Below, in pieces: positions 1 to 7,944 of a stretch of DNA of 19,117 bases (its first letter is position 1; each line of letters begins with the position of its first letter). Location: contig CAKRDZ010000043.1 of NCBI GenBank assembly GCA_934316845.1, forward strand, positions 1-19,117, given 5' to 3'. This DNA comes from an uncultured Eubacterium sp. (GTDB lineage Bacteria > Bacillota > Clostridia > Lachnospirales > Lachnospiraceae). Under the pieces are notes generated by a model. That model made no database searches, was not told the DNA's origin, and was given only the letters and a program-made list of their open reading frames with translations. Position numbers and translations under genes: made by a program.

Positions 1-73
1 AAGAAATTATTGTAATGATTTAAAGAAATACAAATCATCTTACAGCTCTTTACGGCAGGAACGAAAAAGCTCC

Positions 74-98
74 CGACGCTGAAGAGTCTGGATAAGTA
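74..98 (+). repeat. Left-border repeat, copy 1
   Basis: This 25-base element matches positions 2529-2553 with two mismatches; the shared core is AAGAGTCTGGATAAGTA. Copy 1 lies upstream of the AAA ATPase gene and copy 2 upstream of the Abi gene. Both copies can be read as the last codons of an ORF (Asp-Ala-Glu-Glu-Ser-Gly-stop here, Asp-Thr-Gln-Glu-Ser-Gly-stop at copy 2), so they may be 3' scars of related upstream genes rather than non-coding elements. The first 115 bases of the window hold no complete gene that I can support. Confidence 0.6.
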
Positions 99-115
99 AA
101 GTGCCGGAAATTATT

Positions 116-159
116 AAAACCCTTTTCAGAATGAGAGATCATTTTGGAAAGGGTTTTTT
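116..159 (+). terminator. Strong Rho-independent terminator
   Basis: Arms 116-134 and 139-157 pair over 19 consecutive bases (two G-U pairs) around a GAGA loop at 135-138. The 3' arm runs into a T6 tract at 154-159. It would end transcription of a gene lying left of the window and insulates the ATPase promoter. The 5' arm begins with AAAA, so on the minus strand it also ends in T's and may work in both directions. Confidence 0.85.
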
Positions 160-180
160 GTTTGTGCAAGGAAAGGAGAA

Positions 181-296
181 AATTAAAACTTAGTGGAATA
201 ATGCAGTAAGTTTTAATTATACTATTGATTATAAGTAACAATAGCAGTATAATAAAGTTAAAATTTACGAGAAAAGTTTAGTAAGTTTTAATTATA
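181..296. promoter_or_regulatory. Repeated operator-like boxes around the ATPase promoter
   Basis: A 17-base box, AGTAAGTTTTAATTATA, occurs twice in direct orientation, at 205-221 and 280-296. Its core TAAGTTTTAATT is also present inverted at 181-192 (AATTAAAACTTA). One direct copy sits just upstream of the -35 hexamer; the other lies in the transcribed leader and touches the ribosome site. This arrangement is typical of binding sites for a regulator, but the regulator is not identified. Confidence 0.5.
225..253 (+). promoter_or_regulatory. Sigma-A promoter of the AAA ATPase gene
   Basis: TTGATT at 225-230 and a perfect TATAAT at 248-253 are separated by 17 bases. Transcription would start near 260, leaving a leader of about 50 bases before the GTG codon at 309, which follows AGGAGG at 296-301. 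Confidence 0.75.
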
Positions 297-308
297 GGAG
301 GTAAAATC

Positions 309-1599
309 GTGTTAAATCTTATAAACAGAGATGCTTATTTAAGCAGATTGATTGATAAAAAGGAAAACGGTTTGATTAAGGTCATTACAGGAATTAGAAG
401 ATGTGGTAAAAGTTATCTTCTTTTTTACTTGTTCCGAGATTATCTTATATCAAGCGGAGTAAAAGAAGAACAGGTTATTTCCATCGCACTTGATGATGAT
501 ACCTGCCAACAGTACCGCAATCCGGATGAATTGTCAAAATTCATTCGTTCAAAAATTGTAAATAAAGAAATGTACTATATCCTTATAGATGAAGTGCAAT
601 ATGCCATTACAAAAAAGGAACTTGAAAATCCGGAAGATATTAAACTCTATACAGTTTTGAATGGGTTAATGCGCCTTCGTAATGTGGATATTTACGTTAC
701 GGGAAGTAATTCAAAATTACTCTCTCAAGATGTAATGACAGCGTTTAGAGGAAGGGGCGACCAAGTTCAGGTGTTTCCTTTGTCTTTTAAAGAATATTAT
801 GATTTTGTCGGTGGGGATAAATCAGAAGTGTATGAGGAGTATGCTCTTTATGGTGGAATGCCACAGCTTTTATCCTTCAAACGTGATGAAGAAAAAGTTA
901 AGTATCTGAAAAAATTTGTTTTCAGAAGTATATTTTAAAGACATTAGCGAGCGATATATTGTAAAGCTTCCTGATGTGTTGACAGAACTTACCGATGATT
1001 TGTGCTCTTCGGTTGGGTCACTTACAAATGCAAAGAAGATTGCTGATACATTGGGGAGTGTAAAGAATATCAAGGTGTCTACCAGTACGATTGCAAAATA
1101 TTTGGAATATCTGATAGAGTCGTTTTTGTTCAGGGAGGCAAAAAGATATGATGTAAAGGGTAAGAAATATTTTGAATATCCTTTGAAATATTATTGCACA
1201 GATGTAGGACTCCGTAATGCAAGGCTTAATTTCAGACAACAGGAAGAAACGCACATAATGGAAAATATCATTTATAATGAACTTATAATTCGTGGATATT
1301 CCGTAGATGTTGGAGTTGTTGAAATCATTGAAAATGATGAAGGAAAAAAAAGAAGGAAACAGTGTGAAATTGATTTTGTTGTAAATATGGGTTCGAGAAG
1401 ATATTATATTCAATCGGCATTGTCTGTCAGCGACCCTGATAAGATGACAACGGAGTTAAGACCCTTGAAAAATACGAAAGATTTCTTCAAAAAGATTATC
1501 ATATCGAAGTCACATGCAAAACCGTGGATAGACGAAGATGGCATTGTGCATATTGGCTTGTATGATTTTCTGTTAAATCAGAATTCTTTGGAATTGTAA
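309..1599 (+). pseudogene. AAA_14/DUF4143 ATP-binding protein, split by a frameshift
   Basis: This is an ATPase of the abundant but poorly understood AAA_14-DUF4143 family, whose C-terminal half is related to PD-(D/E)XK nucleases. The N-terminal part shows a Walker A motif (GIRRCGKS, about residues 28-35), Walker B (YILIDEVQ), and a sensor-like VTGSNS. The second part, read in the +1 frame, has a winged-helix-like middle region and a C-terminal CEIDFVV...YYIQSA segment resembling the nuclease-like core. Reading is broken at the A6 run 909-914: removing one A gives a smooth family-like join (KYLKNLFSEVYFKDISERY) and a protein of about 430 residues, the usual size. The GTG start at 309 is set by AGGAGG seven bases upstream. 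The lesion could be a real mutation, a homopolymer sequencing error, or a site of transcriptional slippage. The role is unknown; such genes often lie in accessory islands. Confidence 0.85.
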
Positions 1600-1606
1600 A
1601 GGATCG

Positions 1607-1638
1607 TTTAGCAATTGAACCAAAAAGCCTTTATGGGC
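1607..1638 (+). repeat. Right-border repeat, copy 1
   Basis: Two blocks, TTTAGCAATTGA (1607-1618) and AAAGCCTTTATGGGC (1624-1638), recur downstream of the Abi gene at 3781-3807 with one mismatch and without the five-base spacer. The GCC...GGC part can form a short stem. It starts 8 bases after the ATPase stop codon, so it could contribute to a weak terminator. Confidence 0.55.
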
Positions 1639-1758
1639 GTTTCCGAACACAAAAAATTATTTTATAGTGGTTTTGTCCATTTGGTTTATAAATCTTTTAG
1701 AACCATATGTAAATGGAAATTAACTTCTTAAGTACTTGAATTGGAAAGGAGAAAGATG

Positions 1759-2421
1759 ATGTTTAAAGTATTTTTACAATGGATAATAGAACATAAAGAT
1801 TATGCTTCACTATATAGTTCTTTGGTTGCGACAGGAGCATTTCTTTTTAGTGTCATATCGTTTATCATCTCTAATATTGTTTCAAAAAATCATGCTAAGA
1901 GAGATAAAATCGTTTCGGATGTAAGATATGAAGAACAAAGAAAACAATATGAAGAACGATTGGATGAGGAGAGAAGGCGAAGGGAAGAAGATAAGTGCGA
2001 AGCGGAAGAAAAACTTCGTGTTAGTGAACAACCTTATTTTGTATTTAAAAATTCTAAGGTTGTTTCTAATTCAAATTCGGAACAGACTATTTTACGCATG
2101 GAATTTTTGAATAAAGGTAGAGGTGCGGCATATTGTATAATACCAGACTTAGAGTGTATCGCAAAGAGAATGGATATGTCGGAATTTACAATACGTCGTT
2201 ATGAAGCTGTTCAAGACCCGATTGCTATGGTAGGAGAAGCATTTGTTATGGTAATGTCATATGATAAAGATGAAAAAGATTTTTTTAGAATGACATCCAC
2301 AATTAAGTTTGAAGATGCTTCTGGCAGAAAATATAAACAAACATTCTGTATAGACATTGGGGGCAGAGTGGGAAATGGTGTAATAATTAATAATGCTCAA
2401 CCAGAATTATGTGAAAAATAG
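1759..2421 (+). CDS. Single-pass membrane protein with coiled coil, unknown function
   Basis: I do not recognise this family. The product of about 220 residues has one hydrophobic segment near the N-terminus (about residues 18-42, LVATGAFLFSVISFIISNIV). A strongly charged Glu/Arg/Lys stretch follows (about 50-85), which should form a coiled coil. The C-terminal 130 residues are of mixed composition and probably beta-rich. No enzyme motif is visible. A TTG 18 bases upstream is unlikely to be the start because the ribosome site GGAAAGGAG (1743-1751) overlaps it; ATG 1759 has better spacing than the adjacent ATG 1756. The gene stands alone between the ATPase and Abi loci and lies outside both repeat-bordered segments. 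A membrane anchor plus coiled coil is compatible with a sensor or scaffold, but this is only inference. Confidence 0.7.
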   Translation: MFKVFLQWIIEHKDYASLYSSLVATGAFLFSVISFIISNIVSKNHAKRDKIVSDVRYEEQRKQYEERLDEERRRREEDKCEAEEKLRVSEQPYFVFKNSKVVSNSNSEQTILRMEFLNKGRGAAYCIIPDLECIAKRMDMSEFTIRRYEAVQDPIAMVGEAFVMVMSYDKDEKDFFRMTSTIKFEDASGRKYKQTFCIDIGGRVGNGVIINNAQPELCEK

Positions 2422-2528
2422 TTGCGACTGATTTGCGACCACCTATGAAGATTAGTGTAGATTTATGAAATCAGAGCATAAAACACAGGTAACGGAAACA
2501 CAGTTATAATAAGATATAAAGACATTCA

Positions 2529-2553
2529 CGACACTCAAGAGTCTGGATAAGTA
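2529..2553 (+). repeat. Left-border repeat, copy 2
   Basis: This is the second copy of the 25-base element at 74-98, with 23 of 25 positions identical. It lies within the 402-base gap between the membrane-protein gene and the Abi gene, upstream of the hairpin cluster. Confidence 0.6.
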
Positions 2554-2589
2554 GTAGTCATTTCGATGTGAGAAGTCTAGGCATTGAAA

Positions 2590-2690
2590 AAGTGTTACAC
2601 GAGTAGACTCGCATAATAATTGGTTTCTGGAAACCCGGACAGGAGGTTCCGCGCCTGCCGGATTTGCGGTGTTACTGTACCGTATATTGA
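2590..2690 (+). ncRNA. Candidate structured RNA upstream of the Abi gene
   Basis: Four compact hairpins lie in a row. CGAGT/ACTCG pairs at 2600-2611. GGTTT/AAACC pairs around CTGG at 2622-2635. CCGG-CAGG/CCTG-CCGG pairs with one bulged A at 2635-2661. CGGT/ACCG pairs at 2667-2682. The stretch is GC-richer than its surroundings and has no convincing ORF. Abi_2 genes of the AbiF type are known to carry a conserved upstream RNA (the abiF RNA motif), so placement and structure fit an antitoxin or regulatory RNA. I cannot align it to the Rfam model by eye, and I found no clear promoter for it. Confidence 0.4.
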
Positions 2691-2757
2691 TGTGAGTAAA
2701 AAATTAAAAAAAGGTTGATTTTTTTCTTGAAAATAGCATAAAATAATAACAACAGGA

Positions 2758-2810
2758 CTCCCCGCACCTCTCACATATGTGATGTGTCCCATGGGGAGAC
2801 ATTTTTATTT
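2758..2810 (+). promoter_or_regulatory. Terminator-like hairpin just before the Abi start
   Basis: CTCCCC (2758-2763) pairs with GGGGAG (2793-2798). Inside it, TCACAT/ATGTGA (2771-2782) forms a palindrome, and a T-rich tract follows at 2801-2810. It could end the upstream RNA or attenuate transcription into the Abi gene, whose AGGAG ribosome site starts at 2812. Confidence 0.4.
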
Positions 2811-2823
2811 TAGGAGAATAGGA

Positions 2824-3757
2824 TTGAATAACTCAAGCAAAGTAGAAGTGGCTTACAAACAGAATAGTAATCATGAACAAACAGTAATGATGAAATTGCC
2901 TAAAACTTATGAGGAACAGGTTAGAATCATAAAGAGAAAGGGATTTATCGTGGATGATGATGAAATGTGTGAATCCTTTTTAAAACAGGCAAATTATTAC
3001 CGTTTATCGGCATATTTCTTGCCGTTTAGAAAAGTAGATGGAACCTATTTTGAAAATATCAATTTCAATAGAATAAAACGTATATATGAGTTTGATGGTC
3101 GTATAAGAAACTTGATATTTGAATGTATTGAGACAATAGAATTGTATTTGAGAACACAATTAGCATATTATTGTGGACATACATATGGTGCATTAGGGTA
3201 CTTAAACGCAGATATATATAATGAAAGGCATAATGACGAGAAATTCAAGAAGCTGCTTGGTGTTTGTATCGAAGAAAACAAAAGAACATTAGTGGTGCAG
3301 CATCATAAGAAAAGCTATAACGGACAATTTCCAATCTGGGTGATTATTGAGTTTTTTCCATGGGAATGCTGTCATATTTATATGCTGATTTGAAGTCGGC
3401 GGATCAGAAAAAAATTGCAAGAGAGTTATATCATACATCAAGTGTATGCTTAAAAAGCTGGTTGCGTTGTCTGACGGATTTACGCAATCGATGTGTTCAC
3501 TATTCAAGAATATACTACTGGTCGTTTCAATATACTACTGGTCGTTTCCGGCACTGCCCAAGATGCCGAAAAATGTGTCGTTTAAACCTAACAGGAAATT
3601 GTTTTCGCAGATATTCACACTTAAATTTTTATTTCCTGATAAGAATGAGTGGGAAAGCAGAATTATGACAGAGTTGAGAGCATTGATGGAAGAGTATGGT
3701 GAAGATATTTCGTTATCACATATTGGATTTCCAGAAGATTGGGAGAAAATGATATAA
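2824..3757 (+). pseudogene. Abi_2 (AbiD/AbiF-type) HEPN RNase, doubly frameshifted
   Basis: The reconstructed product (about 305 residues) is an abortive-infection protein of the Abi_2 family. It shows the typical start region (PKTYEEQ), QANYYRLSAYFLPF, the middle FDGRIRNLIFECIETIELYLRTQLAYYCG, and the HEPN ribonuclease motif RNRCVH (3483-3500). Two lesions break it. First, the T6 run at 3352-3357 is one T short; adding it back gives EFFSMGMLSYLYADL. Second, a 20-base exact tandem duplication at 3509-3548 shifts the frame again; one copy restores SRIYYWSFPALPKMPKN. The last frame then runs to 3757. The start is uncertain: TTG 2824 has AGGAG seven bases upstream, while ATG 2887 or 2890 gives a more family-like N-terminus but no ribosome site. 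As written, the first frame stops at 3393, before the catalytic motif, so the toxin should be inactive. Confidence 0.85.
3509..3548 (+). repeat. 20-bp tandem duplication inside the Abi gene
   Basis: The unit AATATACTACTGGTCGTTTC occurs at 3509-3528 and again, exactly, at 3529-3548. As 20 is not a multiple of three it changes the reading frame. Collapsing to one copy restores a family-like reading, so this is a recent slippage or duplication, in principle reversible. Confidence 0.95.
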
Positions 3758-3780
3758 ATGTGATTTAGATAAAGAACTTA

Positions 3781-3820
3781 TTTAGCAATTGAAAAGCCTT
3801 TATAGGCAAAAATTTTCAAT
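3781..3820 (+). repeat. Right-border repeat, copy 2, forming a hairpin
   Basis: TTTAGCAATTGA (3781-3792) and AAAGCCTTTATAGGC (3793-3807) match the copy at 1607-1638. Here the element forms a hairpin: ATTGAAAA (3788-3795) pairs with TTTTCAAT (3813-3820) outside a GCC/GGC stem, with five unpaired A's on the 3' side. It starts 23 bases after the Abi stop codon. Confidence 0.55.
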
Positions 3821-3839
3821 GAAAACGTTCAAAGATACG

Positions 3840-3869
3840 GAGGTGTCAGCAAAATTGCGGCACCTCTTT
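3840..3869 (+). terminator. Rho-independent terminator after the Abi locus
   Basis: GAGGTGTC (3840-3847) pairs with GGCACCTC (3859-3866) including one G-U pair. An inner GCA/TGC stem sits above a one-base bulge. The T tract is short (TTTC), so efficiency is uncertain. It separates the accessory region from the surface-protein gene. Confidence 0.6.
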
Positions 3870-3908
3870 CATGTTATAAAGAAAATGGGAAAGCAATACA
3901 TATCGCTA

Positions 3909-3937
3909 TTGATATTGGTGTCGTGTTATGATATTCT
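3909..3937 (+). promoter_or_regulatory. Possible promoter of the surface-protein gene
   Basis: TTGATA at 3909-3914 and TATTCT at 3932-3937 are 17 bases apart. The -35 is good and the -10 only fair (4 of 6). The position, 58 bases before the ATG at 3995, is suitable. Confidence 0.35.
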
Positions 3938-3994
3938 AATAACAAATCATCATTAAGGGAAAATATGTTATGGATGAAAAAAGGAGGATTATTA

Positions 3995-6900
3995 ATGAAA
4001 CGTAACAGCAAAAGGAGATTATTAAGTCTGTTTCTCGTATTTGTGTTATGCCTGTCAATGATACCGACACCGGCATTGGCGGAGGAGACAACAGGGAATA
4101 ACACATGCCAGCATGAAGGGGGCTGGACAGATGGCAAGTGTAATGACTGCGGATTTGAATGCCAACATGAGGATGCCAATGTTATAGATGGAGAATGTAC
4201 GGTATGTGGCAGTGTTGTATATACTGCCCAAAATACAACGACAGGGGTATGCTACAAGCAGTTGGCTGAGGCATTGAACCAGACATCGGATGGCGATACT
4301 GTTATGATGCTGCGGGATACCGAGAAGATTGCGAATGTACTGGTATATGATAAAAGCATTACGCTCAATCTGAATGGAAAGAATTGTATATATGGGTTTA
4401 TCTATATCGGAAATGATAATAAAGGTGAAGAATGTGGCGGCGCGTTAAAAGTCAGCGGCAAAGGAAATTTATCCCGCATAGTTATGAGAAAGGATTCGAA
4501 GCTGGATCTTACAGAATGGAAGGGCGAGATTGAATATATATCGTGCCAGTACAATGCGGTGATAGCAACAAAAAATATGTCCGGGAAAATTAAGAGCCTG
4601 GTTCTTCATGGTGTGCCGGATGATAATGGAATCGCATTTGATGGCGGTTCTTTTGAAAGCATCGAGTTTATGACACCGGTGAATAAAGTAACCTCGACAA
4701 ATGCCGGATCTCTGCTTGCAGACGGTTATGCTTTCAAAAATGAAGATGGTACGTTTGTGCCATATGATCATACGATGACAACTGGTCGAGGCAAACTTAA
4801 TAACGTTACTGTTGTGAAATGCAGCGCACATTACGATGCGAATGGGGATGAAAAGTGTGATTACTGCAATACGGATATTACTTCATTTGCAATTACCGTG
4901 ACTACCAAAGAGGGCGAAGTTTATTACTTTGCGACCGAAGAAGGGAAAATTGGTTCGATAGGCGCAACAACTGCTGCGGCAGCGGTGGAGTATGCCAATG
5001 AACATAATGGTACACTTAAGCAGATTAAAGCATTAGAAAATGGAGCCTATCTTTCTGTTGTTGGAGCAGATTGTTCGATTGATCTGAATGGTCAGACCAT
5101 AGCTTGTATAATTGCCGGTGGTCCGAATCTGGTCGTGACCGGAGAGGGAACCGTGGTAACATTGAATACGGAATCCGGCAGTGCAAAGATTTATGGTGGC
5201 AGTTATGGGGAAATCAGTCTTCCTGTGGGTACCGCACTTGGCAGTCTGCTGCCGGATGGTGTTGGATTTCAAAAGACAACCGATGGCGCATGGCTCACAG
5301 AAGAAGAATTGGGAAAAACTGGAAGTAATGTACTGAAAGAAAATAGTATCGGTACGGTAAAGGCAGTGAACGCACCAATTACCAATCTGACGATTACTGC
5401 AAAGGATATTGCGTATTGTGATGAACTTACAGCGACAGCCACAGCAGATACAACAGAAGGTGCAGCAGCCGTTACTTATAAGTGGTATCTGGATGGTAAG
5501 GAATTGTCAGGTCAGACAGAGGCTGTCTTGACACTTTCCGATGACGAATATGAAAATGTCGGAACCTATACGATCAAGTGCGTCGCTTCCGGTGGTGGTT
5601 ATACGGTTATCAAAGAAACCACTGTGACAGTGAATCCGGCAGATCTGGCAAATGCGACACTACAAATTACCAATGAGGATACTCTGATCTATACTCCATT
5701 TTCCATGGATAAAGATAGTGGTTGTATATTTGATGTGGTATATGAATTAGGTTATAAAGGGAAATTATTGTCAGCTGCGGATCATACGGTTACCGGTATT
5801 GAAAATATCAAGTATGCCGGTACCTATACATTGACGGTTACCGGAAAGGGAAACTACACGGGTACAAAATCTATCCGGTATGAGGTGAAACCGCAGGTGT
5901 TGTCAAATGTGAGTCTTGGTAATCTGATAAAAATATATGATGGTACAACGGATATACCGTTGAATCTCCTAAATAATTTAAGTTTTATTGATGAAACATG
6001 GAATCACAATCCAATAGAGTTTGAAAGAGGCACAGATTATACTGTTGAAGCAAATTATGAGACACCGGAGGCCGGAGATGAGAAAACGGTTACTTTAAAG
6101 GTCAAGATGTTAAACAAAAACTTTATCTTTGAAAATAATCAGAGGGAAAAAGAATTTGTTTGCTTATGGCGTTTTGGTGGATCAACCAGAAGTATCCACA
6201 AGGCTGCATCAACCCCACAGTCTGCGGATCTGGCAGTGTTAAATGATCATAAAAAGACCTATACAATTGAGCTTGCTAAACTGCTTTCTGAATTGCCGGC
6301 TCCACGGGAATATGGTGATATTACCTACGGTACGCCTGTTGTGGAATTAAACAATTACTATGACAACGATGCCGATGGAGCAAAGATTGAGAATGGCATA
6401 CTCAGCCTGCCGATCGAAAAGGTAGATACGGATGCGGAAGGAAATATCGGTACAATTACGATAGCAGTCAGCACAACAAACTATGAAGATATGACATTGA
6501 CGATCCATGTGAAAGCAAGTAACAAGCCTGTTCCGGTCGGTGCGCCGACGTTAAGCAAAACGACGCTTTCTTATGGTGAGAAACTTAGCAATATCGCACT
6601 TTCCGGATCAATGATCTATGAAAATGAAACGGTCGAAGGAACATTTACATGGAAAAATCCAGAGGAAAGACCGGATGTCGGAACGGCAGATGCAGCATGG
6701 ATATTTACTCCAGACAATGATGAGTATGCTGTAGCGGAGGGGCAGACAGTGATTCCCGTACAGAAAGCTGTGCCGCAGGTGACAGCAGTGCCGGTTGTGG
6801 CAGAACGGGTTTACAATCCGTCAAAAGCACTGCTTGACAGTGACCTGACAGGCGGTGAGGTAACGGATGTAAATGGCAGTCTGGTTGCCGGAACATGGAG

Positions 6901-7849
6901 CTGGCAGAATGCAGGAGATGTTCCAACGGTTGATAATAAAGGATATACGGCAGTATTTACCCCGGAGGACGGCACGAGATATGAAACAGTAACAAGGAAT
7001 ATTACTGTCACTGTGACAAAAGCAACACCGGTCATTGCAGTTCATCCGACGGCGTCAGATATTACCAGTGGAGAAAGTCTCGCTGCCGCTGTATTAAGTG
7101 GCGGAACCGCAGTCTATAGTGATTCAGACAATACGGTTATTTCGGGAACGTTTCAATGGCTGAATGGCAGTCTGCTCCCCGGTACAGCAGACAGCAATGT
7201 AACAAAATATCCGGTTCTGTTTGTTCCGGCTGATACGGTAAATTACGAGACGGCACAGACGGAAATTACGGTAAAGGTACAGCAGGCTCCGGTCGTTACA
7301 AGTACGCCGATGCCAACGAGTACGCCGACGAGTGCACCAATAAGTACACCAACAAGTGCACCGACCAGTACACCAACAAGTATGCCGACAACACCACCAA
7401 GTGCAAGTCCAACTATAGAGCCAAGTATAAAACCGACAGAGGCACCGAATACAAGTTCAACAACAAAGCCGGGTGCAGAACCTACAATAGTACCAAGTGC
7501 AAAAGCGACCGTATCACCGAGTGCTGCTCCAAGCATAAAACCATCAGAAAAAGAGTCAATACCAAACTCTGCAAAAATGGCAAAGGTGAATAAAATAAAA
7601 CTAAAGAACATAAAGAAAAAAACGGTTTTGGTGGTAATTGGTAAAGTGAACAACGCTGCTTTATATAAAATACAATACTCTACCGATAAAAGGTTTAAAA
7701 AGTCAGTTAAGTCCAAGAAAACAAGTAAGTTATCCTGTAAATTGACTAAGCTTAAAAAGGGTAAAACTTATTGGATAAGAGTATGCGCTGTAAATGGAAA
7801 GATTCAAGGTAAATGGTCTAAAACCAGGAAGATTAAGATTAGGAAATAG
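3995..7849 (+). CDS. Large secreted multidomain surface protein
   Basis: The product is 1284 residues. The start at 3995 follows AAGGAGG; the ATG at 3965 would put ten residues before the signal peptide. Residues 1-29 are a signal peptide ending PALA|EE. Next is a Cys/His-rich segment (about 38-72, repeated CQHE and CxxCG units), then glycine- and beta-rich regions, an Ig-like domain (about 492-548, YKWYLDG...GTYTIKCVASG), and a YDG-type repeat (about 635-720, KIYDGTTDIPL). Three tandem repeats of about 80 residues follow (848-928, 929-1012, 1013-1096), each with G-T/S-F/W-x-W and FTPxD/FVPAD...YE motifs. A Thr/Pro/Ser linker (about 1097-1195) leads to a very basic FN3-like domain ending KWSKTRKIKIRK. 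No LPXTG, SLH or C-terminal membrane segment is visible, so wall attachment may rely on the basic end or the protein may be released. The exact ligand cannot be told; adhesion or glycan contact is plausible. Confidence 0.85.
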   Translation: MKRNSKRRLLSLFLVFVLCLSMIPTPALAEETTGNNTCQHEGGWTDGKCNDCGFECQHEDANVIDGECTVCGSVVYTAQNTTTGVCYKQLAEALNQTSDGDTVMMLRDTEKIANVLVYDKSITLNLNGKNCIYGFIYIGNDNKGEECGGALKVSGKGNLSRIVMRKDSKLDLTEWKGEIEYISCQYNAVIATKNMSGKIKSLVLHGVPDDNGIAFDGGSFESIEFMTPVNKVTSTNAGSLLADGYAFKNEDGTFVPYDHTMTTGRGKLNNVTVVKCSAHYDANGDEKCDYCNTDITSFAITVTTKEGEVYYFATEEGKIGSIGATTAAAAVEYANEHNGTLKQIKALENGAYLSVVGADCSIDLNGQTIACIIAGGPNLVVTGEGTVVTLNTESGSAKIYGGSYGEISLPVGTALGSLLPDGVGFQKTTDGAWLTEEELGKTGSNVLKENSIGTVKAVNAPITNLTITAKDIAYCDELTATATADTTEGAAAVTYKWYLDGKELSGQTEAVLTLSDDEYENVGTYTIKCVASGGGYTVIKETTVTVNPADLANATLQITNEDTLIYTPFSMDKDSGCIFDVVYELGYKGKLLSAADHTVTGIENIKYAGTYTLTVTGKGNYTGTKSIRYEVKPQVLSNVSLGNLIKIYDGTTDIPLNLLNNLSFIDETWNHNPIEFERGTDYTVEANYETPEAGDEKTVTLKVKMLNKNFIFENNQREKEFVCLWRFGGSTRSIHKAASTPQSADLAVLNDHKKTYTIELAKLLSELPAPREYGDITYGTPVVELNNYYDNDADGAKIENGILSLPIEKVDTDAEGNIGTITIAVSTTNYEDMTLTIHVKASNKPVPVGAPTLSKTTLSYGEKLSNIALSGSMIYENETVEGTFTWKNPEERPDVGTADAAWIFTPDNDEYAVAEGQTVIPVQKAVPQVTAVPVVAERVYNPSKALLDSDLTGGEVTDVNGSLVAGTWSWQNAGDVPTVDNKGYTAVFTPEDGTRYETVTRNITVTVTKATPVIAVHPTASDITSGESLAAAVLSGGTAVYSDSDNTVISGTFQWLNGSLLPGTADSNVTKYPVLFVPADTVNYETAQTEITVKVQQAPVVTSTPMPTSTPTSAPISTPTSAPTSTPTSMPTTPPSASPTIEPSIKPTEAPNTSSTTKPGAEPTIVPSAKATVSPSAAPSIKPSEKESIPNSAKMAKVNKIKLKNIKKKTVLVVIGKVNNAALYKIQYSTDKRFKKSVKSKKTSKLSCKLTKLKKGKTYWIRVCAVNGKIQGKWSKTRKIKIRK
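7309..7420 (+). repeat. Degenerate short repeats encoding a Thr/Pro/Ser linker
   Basis: Short units of the type AGTACACCAACAAGTGCACC recur with third-base and single-codon changes, encoding STPTSAP-like heptad-scale repeats. Such low-complexity coding DNA is prone to length change and acts as an extended spacer between the repeat domains and the C-terminal domain. Confidence 0.75.
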
Positions 7850-7944
7850 TGTATTGCAAGTAGTTTCCTTATTTTATAAGTCTTGGCAGGACGGTTATTT
7901 TATCAGACTTTTATTTTGGAGGTTACTCTGTTGAAATAAGGGGG

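Noticed and set aside
909..914. Programmed frameshifting at the A6 run of the ATPase gene
   Set aside because: The required change is +1 (or -2), not the -1 shift typical of A-rich slippery sites, and I see no stimulatory hairpin or internal ribosome site; mutation or sequencing error is simpler.
1018..1413. Minus-strand ORF of 131 codons opposite the ATPase
   Set aside because: It is antisense to the conserved C-terminal half of the DUF4143 protein; its composition is that of reversed AT-rich coding DNA.
2505..2510. TATAAT upstream of the Abi-linked hairpins as promoter of the candidate RNA
   Set aside because: No -35-like hexamer is found at a suitable distance, so the match may be chance in AT-rich DNA.
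7300..7420. Repeated short units that might suggest a CRISPR array
   Set aside because: The repeats are degenerate, in frame and encode a Thr/Pro/Ser linker; there are no unique spacers of constant length.
7243..7716. Long minus-strand ORF of 157 codons opposite the Thr/Pro/Ser linker
   Set aside because: It is the antisense shadow of low-complexity coding DNA, giving a Gly/Val/Leu-rich product with no ribosome site; the plus-strand gene explains the sequence.
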